Position numbers and translations under genes: made by a program. Under the pieces are notes generated by a model. It had not been told where the DNA came from, made no database searches, and saw only the letters and a list, made by a program, of their open reading frames with translations. 28,909 bases of DNA from JACRAO01 sp964490895 (GTDB taxonomy: Bacteria > Bdellovibrionota > UBA1018), in the NCBI GenBank assembly GCA_964490895.1, contig CAZBEI010000034.1:1-28909 (forward strand). Direction: 5' to 3'. Below, piece by piece: positions 7,319 through 15,973 of this stretch; the stretch's first letter is position 1; each line of letters starts with the position of its first letter.

Positions 7319-8227
7319 TTGGGTCTACTACAGCCGAAGGGTTTTCCCGGGTTGCCTGAAAACTGGGTGACAGAAACGGGAACTTTTTCTTCGAAAGATC
7401 AAAAATTTAAGCTTTTTTCGATGTATCACCATGAAGCAGTGTGGAAAAATCCAAAGACATTGATTGTTTTTCATGGGCTTGGAGAACACTCGGGACGTTA
7501 TTGTCATGTGCCTCATTATATGAAGGTGGACATGGGGTCCGTTCTAAGCTTTGATCACAGAGGCCATGGTCGATCCGAAGGAATTCGTGGGCATATCGAA
7601 CACTTTGATTTGTTGGCGCAAGATGCGGCGTTATTTGTCCGAAAGGTTGATGCCGTTTTAAGGGAAAAATTTGGAGAATCTCAAATCCATCTTTTTGCAC
7701 ATAGTTTAGGTGCGCACATTGCTCTCAGAATGCTTTTTTCTGAGCCTGATTTGCCACCTATTCGGTCGATGACGCTTTCGGCCCCTTTTTTGGCGATCAA
7801 AGCGAAAGTTCCTTTTATTAAAAAGATGGCAGCCCAAGGGCTTTCGCATATTTGGGGTTCTCTCCAATTAGACACTGCTTTGGATGTGCACACGCTCACC
7901 CATGATCCCGAAGTGGTGGAGGTCTATAAAAAAGATCAGTTAGTTCATAGCAAAATGACTCCCCGATTTTACACAACAATGCTAGAAGCTATGAAAAATA
8001 CTTTGAGTCGAGACTCTGGAGTCAATGTTCCACTGCAAATGTTGGTGCCTTTGCTTGATGCTTTAGTGGATCCAGAAGTATCTATTGATTTTTATAAGAA
8101 TCTCAAACACAGAGATAAAATTCTCAAAACTTACCCTGATTTTTTTCATGAACCGATGAACGAAATTGGAAAAGAAATTGTATTTCAGGATATTCTGAGC
8201 TGGATTGGAAAACATGGAAAATCTTAG
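7319..8227 (+). CDS. Alpha/beta hydrolase of the monoacylglycerol-lipase type (serine aminopeptidase S33/Hydrolase_4)
   Basis: About 302 residues from TTG 7319; the frame stays open upstream into the PilZ gene, so the exact start is uncertain. The fold is clear: oxyanion region VFHGLGEHSGRY (near residue 51), the DHRGHGRSEG loop, nucleophile elbow FAHSLG with Ser near 129, acid Asp near 247 in LLDALVDPEVS, and His near 277 in FFHEP. HGLGEHSGRY with DHRGHGRSEG is typical of monoacylglycerol lipases and lysophospholipases (YtpA/PldB relatives) acting on lipid esters in the cytoplasm or at the membrane. No signal peptide is seen. It lies in an operon between the GYF/PilZ gene and pyrE, with 14 nt of overlap with pyrE. 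The exact lipid substrate is unknown. Confidence 0.85.
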   Translation: MGLLQPKGFPGLPENWVTETGTFSSKDQKFKLFSMYHHEAVWKNPKTLIVFHGLGEHSGRYCHVPHYMKVDMGSVLSFDHRGHGRSEGIRGHIEHFDLLAQDAALFVRKVDAVLREKFGESQIHLFAHSLGAHIALRMLFSEPDLPPIRSMTLSAPFLAIKAKVPFIKKMAAQGLSHIWGSLQLDTALDVHTLTHDPEVVEVYKKDQLVHSKMTPRFYTTMLEAMKNTLSRDSGVNVPLQMLVPLLDALVDPEVSIDFYKNLKHRDKILKTYPDFFHEPMNEIGKEIVFQDILSWIGKHGKS

Positions 8228-8774
8228 AGAGAGTCTCATTTCACTCATTCGAAAATTGAGCTACAGAGAAGGCGATTTTACGCTTTCTTCTGGTAAGAAA
8301 AGCAGCTTTTACATTGATCTAAAGGCGACTACGTTACATCCGCTGGGCGCTAAGCTCATTGGGGAGCTCTCTGTGATAAAAATTCTAGCAGAAAAAAAGA
8401 CAGTACAAGGAGTGGGCGGACTGACCTTAGGTGCCGATCCTTTGGCTACGGCGATTTCGCTCGCAGCCTATGCGAGGGGTCTCCATTGGCCGGCCTTTAT
8501 CGTTCGAAAGGAGCCTAAAAGTCATGGGACTGCCAAGTACATTGAGGGCACAGAAAATTTAAATCCTGGCTCCCAGCTCTTTGTTCTAGAAGATGTTGTT
8601 ACGACAGGGGCATCGAGTGTAAAAGCCATAGAACGATTAAAAGAAGCCGGCTTTGAGGTCTCAGGTGTGCTCACCGTTGTGGATAGACAAGAGGGCGGAG
8701 CTGAGGCTTTTTCGAAGCTCAATGTCCCCTACTTCTCATTGCTGACTATTGAAGCGATTCGGTCTAAAAATTGA
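8214..8774 (+). CDS. pyrE: Orotate phosphoribosyltransferase
   Basis: A 186-residue enzyme that joins orotate to PRPP to make orotidine 5'-phosphate in pyrimidine synthesis. ATG 8214 is chosen; a TTG three codons upstream would also work. Recognisable parts are FTLSSGKKSSFYIDLKA, a conserved N-terminal substrate loop, GGLTLGADPLATAIS, the flexible-loop region KEPKSHGTAKYIEG, and the PRPP-binding signature LFVLEDVVTTGASSV near residue 125. Length is on the short side of normal. It ends the GYF/PilZ-hydrolase-pyrE operon, overlapping the hydrolase by 14 nt, so a pyrimidine gene is co-expressed with a cyclic-di-GMP effector, probably by chance. Confidence 0.93.
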   Translation: MENLRESLISLIRKLSYREGDFTLSSGKKSSFYIDLKATTLHPLGAKLIGELSVIKILAEKKTVQGVGGLTLGADPLATAISLAAYARGLHWPAFIVRKEPKSHGTAKYIEGTENLNPGSQLFVLEDVVTTGASSVKAIERLKEAGFEVSGVLTVVDRQEGGAEAFSKLNVPYFSLLTIEAIRSKN

Positions 8775-8777
8775 ATT

Positions 8778-8806
8778 TTGACTTTCTTTTAGAGTAATGT
8801 TAAATA
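8778..8806 (+). promoter_or_regulatory. Candidate sigma70 promoter with a very short leader for the TPR regulator
   Basis: TTGACT (8778-8783), a 17-bp spacer and TAAATA (8801-8806). The expected start, near 8813, is about 9 nt before ATG 8822, and no ribosome binding site precedes the ATG, so the mRNA would be leaderless or close to it. Confidence 0.55.
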
Positions 8807-8821
8807 CCTTTACTTGAAAAT

Positions 8822-10786
8822 ATGACTTCCCACCAGCTCCAACTCTATTTAGATCTAAAGGAATACCACTTGCTCCAGGAGTGGTTTGACAACAAAGACG
8901 TCAATCAACTTAGTTTGTTGGAAAAAAAGGCTCTAGTGGAGACAAAGGCCTCACTCGGGGAGGCCCATGACGCCTGTGTGCTTTATCGAGGGTTGAAACT
9001 AGAAAGTCTTGGACTCAAGGCGAAAATTTATTATTTAACAGGAGATTTTAAGGAAGCACTTTGTTTAGCTAAAAAAGCAAAGGATCCCTACCTTACAGCG
9101 GATGTCCTGATTGCCACCAATCAATTTAATCAGGCGATAGAAGCACTTTCTGGGCTCCCCATTCATGCCAAATGGTATTATTATATGGGCCGCTGCTTTG
9201 GTCATCTCCAAGATTATCCTAAGGCCATTTCTTGTTTAGAAAAATCTTATGCAGCTTATGTCCAGTCTGGAGACGAGATCCATTCAGTTGTTTCGCTTGC
9301 AAATTTGGCCTGTTACTTGCAGTCTGCTGGTAAAGTTAAAAAAGCAGCGCTTTTATTTAAACAAGTTGAAAAGAAATTTTCACTACCGATTTGGAAAAAA
9401 TTTCCACATTTCAAAGCAAGAACGCTCATCAATTGGGGACATTTTCAGCAAAGTATTGGAAGCTTGAGAGAGGCTACAATGGCTTTGACACAAGCTTGTA
9501 AGCTTTTAGAAGGGGACCAAAACTCACCAGACGAAGTGAGGGCTAAGCTGCTTTTGGCTTATGTGTATAAAGACCTCGGACATTTTCGGCGCGCCATAGA
9601 GTTATTGAAAAAAACAGAACCTAAAAAAGAACAACAGATTTTAGATCGCCACCGTTACCTCATCAATCTCTATACAGAAATGGGTGACCTAGAGAGTGCT
9701 TTCGAAAGTGTTCGTGCTGCAGAAAAAAATATCAATAAAAAAGACAAATCTGGAATTTTATATTTTAATGTCGATCAGTCAGAAACCTATTTTATGGCTC
9801 AGGATTTTAGTAGGGCTGAGGCCAAGCTTCAAGAAGCTCTTGTTGTTGCTCAAGAAATAGAAGATGAGGTTGGGAAAAATTATGCCCTAAGCAGGTGGGC
9901 CTGGCTCAATAAAAATACAGAAACAGCAAGACAATGCCGATCCTTTCATCTTAAAGAAGGACTCTTGTTTGAGGCTTTTCAGGATAGTTTAACAATGGCC
10001 TATGGGTTTATTAGAGATCAAAAGATCAGCCTGGCCGAGGAGGCATTAAGGGAATGTCCAAAAATAGAATCTCCGGTTCAAGAGGCCTGGCGGTTTTGTT
10101 TAGGTGCGGTCTGTGGATCTCATAAACTCCACCCTGGTTACGAAGAACTACTGAAGGGCCGGGATTTGCCTGTTTTACAGCTTCTGGCCATGCGAATGGT
10201 TTTGCTCACTGAAACAGATTTGAAAGAAAGAGTGAGGATTTACTCTGATTACTGTTCTCTCTATGAACAATTAAATCTGAGAAAGAGAGCAGAATTCGAA
10301 AAGGCACTCAATGATCTCAGTATTGTCGAAGATAAGTATTATCAAGTCATTTTCTCAAATCAGAAGAAAATCATGAATCGCTTTGAAGTGTTAGGCTACC
10401 AGTTTTCTAAAGATTTCTTCGTGATTGACCTCTCGCCTAGATCAAAGTCTGTTCACAATCCAGTTCAGTGGCGGTTGCTCGAAGCATTGGCGAGTCAGAG
10501 GACGAAAAGTTTCAGCAAAGAAGAGTTAGTTAGAGCTGTTTTTATGAAAAACAATTATCATCCCTTTACGGACGATAATTTGATCTATGTAAACGTCAGC
10601 CGCCTAAAACGTTTAAGTCCACCTCACCTTCCACTGGTTCAATGTGTCGATGGAAAATATCAACTCTCTCTTAACGAAAAAATTGTGGTCATAAAAGAAA
10701 TTCCTGATTTTTCTTCTCTCTATCCAGTACAGTCAATTTCTGTTTTAAATTCGGCACTTGTAGCAGCGCCTGAGTCTGTTTTGTAA
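8822..10786 (+). CDS. TPR protein with C-terminal winged-helix DNA-binding domain, probable regulator
   Basis: A 654-residue soluble protein. Residues about 30-480 are a helical array with clear TPR-like signatures, for example WYYYMGRCFGHLQDYPKAIS, AKLLLAYVYKDLGHFRRAIE and RYLINLYTEMGDLESAFES. Residues about 530-615 fit the winged-helix fold of OmpR/PhoB and SARP effector domains: a strand (FFVIDLSPRSK), then NPVQWRLLEALASQ as helix 1, FSKEELVRAVF as helix 2, VNVSRLKRL as the recognition helix, and a CVDGKYQLS wing. No receiver domain or kinase is present, so the TPR part probably senses a partner protein or peptide. In SARP proteins the wing is N-terminal and the TPR C-terminal; here the order is reversed. 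It precedes an exported coiled-coil protein and may control it. Confidence 0.85.
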   Translation: MTSHQLQLYLDLKEYHLLQEWFDNKDVNQLSLLEKKALVETKASLGEAHDACVLYRGLKLESLGLKAKIYYLTGDFKEALCLAKKAKDPYLTADVLIATNQFNQAIEALSGLPIHAKWYYYMGRCFGHLQDYPKAISCLEKSYAAYVQSGDEIHSVVSLANLACYLQSAGKVKKAALLFKQVEKKFSLPIWKKFPHFKARTLINWGHFQQSIGSLREATMALTQACKLLEGDQNSPDEVRAKLLLAYVYKDLGHFRRAIELLKKTEPKKEQQILDRHRYLINLYTEMGDLESAFESVRAAEKNINKKDKSGILYFNVDQSETYFMAQDFSRAEAKLQEALVVAQEIEDEVGKNYALSRWAWLNKNTETARQCRSFHLKEGLLFEAFQDSLTMAYGFIRDQKISLAEEALRECPKIESPVQEAWRFCLGAVCGSHKLHPGYEELLKGRDLPVLQLLAMRMVLLTETDLKERVRIYSDYCSLYEQLNLRKRAEFEKALNDLSIVEDKYYQVIFSNQKKIMNRFEVLGYQFSKDFFVIDLSPRSKSVHNPVQWRLLEALASQRTKSFSKEELVRAVFMKNNYHPFTDDNLIYVNVSRLKRLSPPHLPLVQCVDGKYQLSLNEKIVVIKEIPDFSSLYPVQSISVLNSALVAAPESVL

Positions 10787-10798
10787 AGTAAGTTTACA
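10782..10798. repeat. Short inverted repeat at the stop of the TPR regulator
   Basis: TGTAAA-GTAAG-TTTACA: perfect 6-bp arms and a 5-bp centre, containing the stop codon. It is too AT-rich for a stable terminator and has no T-run, so a protein-binding site is the more likely reading; this is weak evidence. Confidence 0.25.
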
Positions 10799-10842
10799 CC
10801 TGATTAAATGTTTGATATTTAAAAAAAAATAAAAACAGGTCA

Positions 10843-10865
10843 TCATTAACACATGAAGTCATTAA
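10843..10865. promoter_or_regulatory. Direct repeat TCATTAA upstream of the coiled-coil gene
   Basis: TCATTAA occurs at 10843-10849 and 10859-10865, 16 bp apart, each followed by a CATG (10852-10855 and 10870-10873). Direct repeats of this kind are the usual binding pattern of OmpR-like winged helices, and the TPR regulator is the gene just upstream. No convincing -35/-10 pair was found. Confidence 0.3.
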
Positions 10866-10887
10866 GACGCATGGGTTCATTGTGTTT

Positions 10888-12813
10888 ATGAAGATTTATA
10901 AAAACTTATTTTTTGGGTTCTTCGTCAGTTTTTGTTGGCTCTCTCAGGCTTTAGGCGTTTGGGATCCAGATTTGGATCGTTACTTAACGGCCATTAAAAG
11001 CACTGAAAAAGAGTTGGGCGATCAATGTAAAGGCAAAGCAGATTTTGAAATATTGAGCAAGGCGATAAGCAGTATTCAATCTGGAAAAATACAATTGGTA
11101 GAACTCAATGATTCTAAAATACGCAGAGAGAAGTTTGCATCTCTATTAGACCATTTGATGGTGATTGCTTCTACGGATGACAAGTCTAAGATAGGTAAGG
11201 CAGAAATTTGTTTTGCCTCAGACGACTCTAAAAGTCCTCAGTGTGAACATGCAAAATCAGAATTTATCAAACTTATTTCAGACACTCTGCCTAAAATTAG
11301 AATTGAAGGATTTGAAAAAAACTGCAGTGGAAATAAGTTTGATGAAAATAAAATCGTGTCTCAAGAAATAGCACTGGATGTCCAAGTAAACGAATTGTTA
11401 AAAACCGCAGACGAATTTTGGGGAGATAACCCTCCAAAGGAGCTTTTAGGAAAACTCAAGGAAGTCTATCTAAAGGAAACCACATCAAAAGAAGAAAAAA
11501 ATAAAATTTTGACTGATCTAAAAGAAAAATTTATTGCTAAAGAAGCAGAACTCAATGGAGTTGGAAAATTAGATCGAGTTAAGCTCGCAGTGAAAACATT
11601 AGGTTCTGCAAAACAGGATTATTCTAAAATAAGCCTAAAGGAGAGTTTGGCCTTATTTGGTGGCTCTATTCAAAATGTATTAAAGTCAGAAAAACGTGGA
11701 GATTTTCTAAAACACCTCAGCCTGGCAGTTGCTCAGATTACACCTTTTTTGAGAAAAGTAGGTGTTGAAAAAATTTTGACAAGTGACAAATCTGAACACC
11801 AACAAGAAAAAGCCCTCTTACAAAACGCGATTAAAACAATATGCGAGTCTGCTAGAGTTCAACCTGCCGTTGCTAGTGTGAGAGACTCATTGAGTGGCTT
11901 ACCTCAAGATAAGCCAATTGAGTCTCGTTTGACTCGGGATGATTTTATTGCAAAATTTACAGAAAAGGTTTCGAAATTTGGGAAGGAAGTGCCGATGTCA
12001 TCGGAGCCAGCTAAATCTAAAGTCAAGTTAGCGCAAAACAGTTCTACTCTTTCTTCAGTTCCGGATGAAAAAACAGCAGATTTACCTACTTCTCCACCCC
12101 AAAAAGAAGTAAAAAGAGAAAGTCTAGCAAAGAAAAATATTGCGCAACCTCGAGAGCGAAGTACGGATTTTTCTGATCCAGAAGAAAATATTCCCACAAA
12201 TAGTTTGGATAGTATAAACAGGCGGCTTGAGGGCCTTCGGGAACAACTGAGGTATTATCAGGAGAAATTTGATAAAGAAACTGATCGTAACAAGCAACAA
12301 GTGTCAAAATTAGAGAGACTAATAGGTGAATTGCAGCAACAACTCAATGATCTAAAAAAGAGTAGTAAGGAAAACGAACAACTTACAGGCGAAGTTAAAA
12401 ATCAAGGCCAGAAAATTAAAGACATTGTTCAAAATATAGATGATCGTACCAAGAAGATTAAAAATGATACCGGGAATATTTTAGGGAGAATCGCATCCGG
12501 ATTGTTTGGATTTTCGGGGTCTTATACGCCACCTAAGCAAGAGATAGCTGCGAGGCCAAAAGCACCCACTCAGCCAGCTCCAGCGGAGAGTGACCCTGGT
12601 TCTTATGGTGCACCGTTTTCGGGTAGAAATGTGGACCTTATGACTAAAGAATATACCAATCGAATGCAAAAGGACTCAGACAATAAGGATAGTGATTTGA
12701 GAGTGGTGGTTCAAGGGGACACAACAAAACCAGGTGAAATTGACGACGAGCTAAAAAGGAGACTGAGTCCTCTCGTCAGTATCATTGGGGAGATAAACGA
12801 AGAAAGCTCATAG
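10888..12813 (+). CDS. Exported coiled-coil protein of unknown function
   Basis: About 641 residues from ATG 10888 (GTG 10882 is an in-frame alternative). A signal peptide (KIYKNLFFGFFVSFCWLSQALG) is followed by a helical, lysine/glutamate-rich region to about residue 350 containing a few Cys. A Pro/Ser-rich linker then leads to a coiled coil at about 435-510 with heptad leucines (INRRLEGLREQLRYYQEKF, QVSKLERLIGELQQQLNDLK). After it comes a small glycine patch (RIASGLFGFSGSY), a Pro/Ala-rich tail and a charged C-terminus. No enzyme motif is visible; it may be a structural or secretion-related envelope protein. It follows the TPR regulator and converges with nadB, whose stop overlaps by 6 bp. 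Confidence 0.8.
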   Translation: MKIYKNLFFGFFVSFCWLSQALGVWDPDLDRYLTAIKSTEKELGDQCKGKADFEILSKAISSIQSGKIQLVELNDSKIRREKFASLLDHLMVIASTDDKSKIGKAEICFASDDSKSPQCEHAKSEFIKLISDTLPKIRIEGFEKNCSGNKFDENKIVSQEIALDVQVNELLKTADEFWGDNPPKELLGKLKEVYLKETTSKEEKNKILTDLKEKFIAKEAELNGVGKLDRVKLAVKTLGSAKQDYSKISLKESLALFGGSIQNVLKSEKRGDFLKHLSLAVAQITPFLRKVGVEKILTSDKSEHQQEKALLQNAIKTICESARVQPAVASVRDSLSGLPQDKPIESRLTRDDFIAKFTEKVSKFGKEVPMSSEPAKSKVKLAQNSSTLSSVPDEKTADLPTSPPQKEVKRESLAKKNIAQPRERSTDFSDPEENIPTNSLDSINRRLEGLREQLRYYQEKFDKETDRNKQQVSKLERLIGELQQQLNDLKKSSKENEQLTGEVKNQGQKIKDIVQNIDDRTKKIKNDTGNILGRIASGLFGFSGSYTPPKQEIAARPKAPTQPAPAESDPGSYGAPFSGRNVDLMTKEYTNRMQKDSDNKDSDLRVVVQGDTTKPGEIDDELKRRLSPLVSIIGEINEESS

Positions 12814-14427
12814 CACACTGTCTTTGCTAAAGTTTTTATCATCTCGATTGGGATAATCGATAGTATAATGCAGTCCTCTGCTTTCTTTTCGCAGCATTGC
12901 AGATTGTACAATGAGTTCTGCAACTGTGACCAGGTTTCTCAGTTCGATGAGATCTTTGGTTAATAAATAGTTCCAATAATAGTGATTTACTTCTGATTTG
13001 ATGAGTTCCAATCTTTTTTTTGCTCGTTCCAAGCGGCGATTGCTGCGCACGATGCCCACGTAGTTCCACATGAGGCTTCGGACTTCTAGCCAGTTCGAAG
13101 CAATGTCAATTTGTTCCTCAAGAGGGACGGCCTTGCCTGCATCCCATACCGGGAGATTTTGAGGTAAAGCCATTCTGGGCTTCATTTTAGATAGAAGTGG
13201 GATTGCACTTTGAACAGCTCGGTGAGAAAAAACAATCGCTTCTAAAAGGGAATTGCTGGCAAGTCGATTGGCTCCATGAACTCCTGTGCAGGCGGTTTCG
13301 CCGATGGCATAGAGGTTCTGGATCGAAGTTTGGGCGTCATTATTGACGGAGATTCCGCCACAGATATAGTGGGCGGCCGGCACCACAGGAATAGGAGTCT
13401 GTGTGATGTCGATTCCATATTTTAAACACGTTTCGTGAATGTTTGGAAATTTAGATTTTAAATTTTGAGGCGAAATTTTAGAACAATCAAGTAAAACACA
13501 TTTATCTCCAGAGCGTTTCATCTCCAAGTCGATGGCTCGAGCGACAATGTCGCGAGGAGCAAGTGAGCCCATGGGGTGATATTTGTCCATAAATTCTCGC
13601 CCGTCGAGGGTTTTTAAAAAAGCACCTTCGCCTCTCAATGCTTCAGAGATTAAATAAGTTCTAGCATTCGGATGGTAAAGACAAGTGGGGTGAAATTGAA
13701 TCATTTCTAAATTGGCAATTTGAGCTCCTATCCGATAGGCCATCGCGATTCCATCACCTGTCGCAGTGTCTGGATTTGAAGTATAGAGATAAACTTTTCC
13801 GGCACCTCCTGTAGCTAAGAAAGTGATATCGGCCGAAAGTGTGAGAACTTTTCTAGTCTGTATATTTAATACATAGGCCCCCAGGCAGCGGTCTGGATTT
13901 TTTCTGGAATGCAATAATTTCCCCTCAGTAATGAGATCAATAGCTGCATGATATTCCAGGATGGTAATGTTGGGATTTTCTTTGGCCTGTTTGAGGAGAG
14001 CACTCACAATGGCTAATCCAGTCAAATCATCAGCGTGTAAGATTCTGCGTTTTCCATGGCCTCCTTCGTGGTGTAGGTCATACCGATGGGCCTCGTTTTG
14101 TGTAAATTGTACCCCAAACTCAATGAGTTCTCTTACGCGTTCGGGTCCTTCTTGAACACAAATCTCAACCCCTTCTTTTCTACAGAGACCCGCTCCTGCA
14201 TTGAGGGTGTCTTGGAGGTGTTCTTCGAAACTATCTTCCTGTGACCAAACGGAGGCGATCCCTCCCTGTGCGTAACGAGTATTGCCCTCCAATACGTCAA
14301 GTTTGCAAACAAGGGTGACATGGGCATGGTGAGCAAGCTTGAGAGCAGAAAACAGGCCTGCAATTCCAGTTCCTATAATCAGGACTTGAGGAGAGTGGTT
14401 TATTTCATGCAAATCCTCTGTTAACAT
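12808..14427 (-). CDS. nadB: L-aspartate oxidase
   Basis: A 539-residue FAD enzyme that oxidises L-aspartate to iminoaspartate, the first step of NAD synthesis. The N-terminus has the dinucleotide-binding GTGIAGLFSALKLA, followed by YAQGGIASVW, GGHGKRRILHADDLTG, the FAD/substrate loop EMIQFHPTCLYHP, RGEGAFL, LAPRDIVARAID, VVPAAHYICGGISV, GVHGANRLASNSLLEA and the C-terminal helical domain with MRKESRGLHYTIDYP. These match E. coli NadB block for block, and the length is typical. ATG 14427 is chosen; upstream ATGs (14451, 14463) overlap the divergent gene, and no ribosome binding site favours any of them. The divergent sensor gene starts at 14450, only 22 bp away, so both promoters must lie inside coding DNA. 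The partner genes nadA and nadC are not in this window. Confidence 0.95.
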   Translation of the reverse strand: MLTEDLHEINHSPQVLIIGTGIAGLFSALKLAHHAHVTLVCKLDVLEGNTRYAQGGIASVWSQEDSFEEHLQDTLNAGAGLCRKEGVEICVQEGPERVRELIEFGVQFTQNEAHRYDLHHEGGHGKRRILHADDLTGLAIVSALLKQAKENPNITILEYHAAIDLITEGKLLHSRKNPDRCLGAYVLNIQTRKVLTLSADITFLATGGAGKVYLYTSNPDTATGDGIAMAYRIGAQIANLEMIQFHPTCLYHPNARTYLISEALRGEGAFLKTLDGREFMDKYHPMGSLAPRDIVARAIDLEMKRSGDKCVLLDCSKISPQNLKSKFPNIHETCLKYGIDITQTPIPVVPAAHYICGGISVNNDAQTSIQNLYAIGETACTGVHGANRLASNSLLEAIVFSHRAVQSAIPLLSKMKPRMALPQNLPVWDAGKAVPLEEQIDIASNWLEVRSLMWNYVGIVRSNRRLERAKKRLELIKSEVNHYYWNYLLTKDLIELRNLVTVAELIVQSAMLRKESRGLHYTIDYPNRDDKNFSKDSVL

Positions 14428-14449
14428 AGGTGAGGTGAGGGAGCCTATC

Positions 14450-15973
14450 ATGGGGAAAAACAAGAGTCACTATCTTAAGTTTATGTATTTCAGCCTTGGA
14501 CTTTTTATGTTTGGGTTGGGTATTTATTTAATAAAAAACAGTTTTGAAATAGAGCACCGCTCCTTAAAAACAAATCATTTCAAAAGCCTAGTGTGGACTC
14601 ATCAAATTCTCAATCAAGAATTAGACCAGGTATTTAACGAATTGCAGTTAGGCACAGAAAAACAACCGCTCGATGTTAAACAGCTGGAAAATAAATTTGG
14701 GGTTTTAGCTTGGGCTGAAATTTCTCCGGGCTCAAAAACAAATCACCGGTTTTTATCTCAAGAGTGGAAGCAGAGCGCTTTCGAGTCCTATTTGAATCTC
14801 ATTTTGCCCAAACTCAATTTTAATGTGATGAAAGAAAAAGGGTTTCAGATCCTTCGAATCAAAATAGATCCACTGACGCTGTCGGAGTGGTTGGTCTACG
14901 GATTTTTTTCGAAAGATAAACAAAAAGTGCATCTCTTTATTTTAGATCCACTCAAAACTTTTTCTTTTTTAAAAAAATGGGGACAACAAGCAAGTGCTTT
15001 GGGTATGAGAGTTTTCATTGTTGGAGGTGACGGAGTGGTGATTGCGCACAGTCAATCTCATTACATTGGATCCGAATTTCATTTGCCTCATCTCACACAA
15101 GTGGGTGCAAACGAAAAAGAAGAATTTCGCTCGATTGATCAAAATCATGTAATGGCTGTCTATGGAAAATTCGAAGACACACCATTAATCACAGGCGTCG
15201 AACAAATCACAGAGGCAGGGTTGAGGTGGGCTTGGTTTAATAAGACAGGGGCACTCCTTCTATTTGTGGCGACTTTTCTCTGTTTGATATTTTATGCTTT
15301 TAGAAAAATAAGATTGATAAAAAAACCAAAACAAATTGAAGTAGACTTTAATGTTCCAGAAAATGATTTAGAAAGCATTCGAATTCTTGAGGAAAACTCC
15401 GGAGTGTCTCGAGCAGTGGAGAAACTGCAAGCCTCCCAGTATGCCGTTCAATCGATCCAAACGGAAAACCATTGGGTCCATGAATTCGAAAAAAATGCAG
15501 CTCAAAAGAAAGACTTAAAATCAATTTCCAAAAATTTAGTGGATATAGCATCAAAGCTTGCTCAAAGTCCCTGTTTGTTTTTTGGCTACCGTGAGGAAGT
15601 GAGTGCTGCTATTTTACAGTTTGATGCTGGATTTCACTCCGGAAATGCCCCAGCAGCCATGTCCTTTGTAGTTCAGTCGGAGGCTCTAAAAGCGATCGGA
15701 GAGGCCCAACAAAAAGGAGGGGTTTTTTCCTTGTCGCAGTATCCTCCTTTGGCGGCTATTTTATTGGCCAAAACCGGAGTCGCCCATTTCGAAGCCTGGC
15801 CCATCACTGGATTCGGTCCACTCGGCAGAGCCTCTGGAAAAGTGAGGTTGATCGGGGTATTGGTTATTTTACAGGCTGGAACCCAAAGTGTATTGCACAA
15901 CGACTCTCTCCAAAGAATGATTCGGTCCACGGGCTTAATTTATGAGAACACATTACTTTCTACAGGAGTCTGA
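14450..15973 (+). CDS. Two-TM membrane protein with extracytoplasmic domain and GAF-like cytoplasmic region
   Basis: A 507-residue protein from ATG 14450, with a strong AGGGAG 6 nt upstream. A first membrane helix at about 9-29 (FMYFSLGLFMFGLGIYLI) is followed by a roughly 230-residue outer domain, a second helix at about 262-284 (ALLLFVATFLCLIFYAF) and a 220-residue cytoplasmic part. This layout is that of Cache/PDC sensors. The cytoplasmic part looks alpha/beta (LVDIASKLAQSPCLFFGYRE; AILLAKTGVAHFEAWPITGF; IGVLVILQAG) and could be a degenerate GAF domain, but no kinase, cyclase or methyl-accepting motif is seen, so the output is unknown. It overlaps alr by 32 nt and heads the alr-ATPase operon, so the sensed signal may be a cell-wall or envelope cue (inference). 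Confidence 0.7.
   Translation: MGKNKSHYLKFMYFSLGLFMFGLGIYLIKNSFEIEHRSLKTNHFKSLVWTHQILNQELDQVFNELQLGTEKQPLDVKQLENKFGVLAWAEISPGSKTNHRFLSQEWKQSAFESYLNLILPKLNFNVMKEKGFQILRIKIDPLTLSEWLVYGFFSKDKQKVHLFILDPLKTFSFLKKWGQQASALGMRVFIVGGDGVVIAHSQSHYIGSEFHLPHLTQVGANEKEEFRSIDQNHVMAVYGKFEDTPLITGVEQITEAGLRWAWFNKTGALLLFVATFLCLIFYAFRKIRLIKKPKQIEVDFNVPENDLESIRILEENSGVSRAVEKLQASQYAVQSIQTENHWVHEFEKNAAQKKDLKSISKNLVDIASKLAQSPCLFFGYREEVSAAILQFDAGFHSGNAPAAMSFVVQSEALKAIGEAQQKGGVFSLSQYPPLAAILLAKTGVAHFEAWPITGFGPLGRASGKVRLIGVLVILQAGTQSVLHNDSLQRMIRSTGLIYENTLLSTGV

Noticed and set aside
12808..12813. Shared terminator between the coiled-coil gene and nadB
   Set aside because: The two stops overlap by 6 bp and no hairpin with a T-run is present on either strand near them.
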